A DNA stretch of 6,088 bases from Actinomycetota bacterium (GTDB taxonomy: Bacteria > Acidobacteriota > Blastocatellia > Chloracidobacteriales > Chloracidobacteriaceae), in assembly GCA_013298335.1 (NCBI GenBank), contig JAAFHI010000231.1, positions 1 through 6,088 on the forward strand. The letters run 5' to 3'. Below are positions 5,104-6,088 of the stretch, piece after piece. The notes beneath the pieces were generated by a model that saw only the letters and a program-made list of their open reading frames with translations, did not search any database and was not told where the DNA came from. A program made the position numbers and the translations under genes. Every line of letters begins with the position of its first letter. Within the stretch, counting starts at the first letter, position 1.

Positions 5104-6088
5104 ATGATTTGCGCCGCTTGCGGATACATTCAAGGCGATGCCTCGGCGGTCTGTCGCCGGTGCGGGTCGTTCAACGAAAAACCGGTCCGTCGGATTTCAG
5201 TCAGAAGTATGGAAAGCAATAACGGCTCCAAGCCGACCAACGGAAAGGGCAACGCTGCGGCGTTCCCGATCGAGGTCCACAACAGCTCCGGCAACGTTCC
5301 GGCGTGGCGGGCCGAGTTGAGCGCGCGCGTTCGGCAGATCAAGGCGCGGCGTTCGATGGAAGCCGAGCTGGAAGCGGCGATGCGCGATCACAAGGCCAAC
5401 ACCGTTCCGCCTCCCGAAGAGGATGGCGCGGACGACATGGCGATGCGGTCAGCCGATCCGGTGATCGTCGAAGCGCCAATACCGACCGGCGTCATTGAGC
5501 CCGAACTCCTTCCGTCAGACGATTTCGACGACGATGGCCGCGACATCGACAACCCGATTGTCCGGGCGGCCCTCAAGCGGGTCCGCCGCGCCTCCGAAAG
5601 CCCGCGTTCGCCGATGGCCTTCCCGCCGCGTCGCTCCGACACGTCCGCGAAGGACGAGCACCCGTCTGCCCCGCCCGAGATTCCGGTCAACGGCCCGGCG
5701 CTGGCGGTCGAACAGGTGGACATCGCCGACATCGCGAACGAACTCGACGCCGCGCTCGACGACTTCGATTTTCTGGAAAACCCGCCGAGTCTCGAACCCA
5801 AACCGGCCACGCTGCCGCCGGTCATGCCCCGGCAGCCGGTCATCATCGAGGAAATCCGGACGCCGGGAAGCATCGTTCACCGCGAGCGGCCCCAGCTTCA
5901 GGAGCGGGTGGTGGCCGGGCTGATCGACGTGGTGGTGATACTGGTTTCCTGCCTGCCGCTCTGGGGCGTCGTCGCCCTGACCGACGTGAATCTCGCGAAC
6001 GGGGGCGTGCTGGGCGTGATCGCCTGCGCGACGATGCTGATTACCGGGATCTACCTGTTCGGCACGGTCGCCGGTGCCGGGCAGACGT
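5104..6088 (+). CDS. RDD-family membrane protein with N-terminal zinc ribbon; 3' end outside window
   Basis: The frame is open to the right edge (328 codons seen). Residues 1-21 form a compact zinc-ribbon motif, CAAC at 3-6 and CRRC at 17-20. Residues about 25-255 are low-complexity, charged and proline-rich, with acidic patches (SDDFDDDG near 138-145, LDDFDF near 218-223), and are probably disordered. At about 262 an RDD domain begins: ERVVAGLID carries Arg267 and Asp274, followed by a membrane segment at about 270-293. A second membrane segment lies at about 301-323. The visible part ends in GQT, the start of the conserved GQTxGK loop of RDD proteins, so the frame and family agree. RDD proteins are inner-membrane proteins of mostly unknown function, some proposed as transporters. 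The start has only a weak GAGAG site (5092-5096), but the zinc ribbon begins right after the ATG. Confidence 0.85.
   Translation, partial: MICAACGYIQGDASAVCRRCGSFNEKPVRRISVRSMESNNGSKPTNGKGNAAAFPIEVHNSSGNVPAWRAELSARVRQIKARRSMEAELEAAMRDHKANTVPPPEEDGADDMAMRSADPVIVEAPIPTGVIEPELLPSDDFDDDGRDIDNPIVRAALKRVRRASESPRSPMAFPPRRSDTSAKDEHPSAPPEIPVNGPALAVEQVDIADIANELDAALDDFDFLENPPSLEPKPATLPPVMPRQPVIIEEIRTPGSIVHRERPQLQERVVAGLIDVVVILVSCLPLWGVVALTDVNLANGGVLGVIACATMLITGIYLFGTVAGAGQT

Noticed and set aside
5388..5880. Minus-strand open frames opposite the RDD-family gene
   Set aside because: Ser/Arg/Gly-rich shadow translations. The plus frame is continuous from a zinc ribbon to RDD motifs.

Overview
The window looks like a G+C-rich chromosomal segment of a Gram-negative-type bacterium. 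Its left edge (about 1-480) is distinctly A+T-rich. Intergenic DNA is roomy and full of short degenerate repeats: 7-bp GCTAACT units and ~21-bp palindromic units. One strong extended -10 promoter and one classic hairpin/T-tract terminator are visible. This style would suit the Verrucomicrobia/Kiritimatiellota/Lentisphaerota (PVC) neighbourhood, but no marker gene is present and that placement is a weak inference.

Layout from left to right. (1) The 3' part of a trypsin-like (S1) serine protease, cut by the left edge. (2) About 740 bp with no supportable gene, holding a run of ~21-bp phased A/T-tract repeats (about 611-885, with a 44-bp near-palindrome at 721-764) and then a series of hairpins. 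(3) A 325-codon alpha/beta hydrolase of the DUF900 type, preceded by two hairpins and a good ribosome binding site and followed by a strong terminator. (4) On the minus strand, two PLP-dependent aminotransferases in the same orientation: first a divergent HisC-like protein, then a canonical class I (aspartate/aromatic type) enzyme. They are separated by 187 bp that carry inverted arrays of a 7-bp repeat. (5) A divergent intergenic region of about 450 bp with a convincing plus-strand promoter and two 7-bp hairpins in the leader. (6) The start of an RDD-family membrane protein with an N-terminal zinc ribbon, cut by the right edge at its GQT motif.

The genes do not form one obvious pathway. The two aminotransferases are probably co-transcribed and share a fold and cofactor. 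The hydrolase looks like an independent unit with its own leader and terminator. No defence island, CRISPR array, tRNA, rRNA or transposase is visible. The observations most worth a second look are the phased palindromic repeat tract, the inverted heptamer arrays, and the HisC-like protein that keeps the catalytic Lys but has lost several usual PLP-contact motifs.
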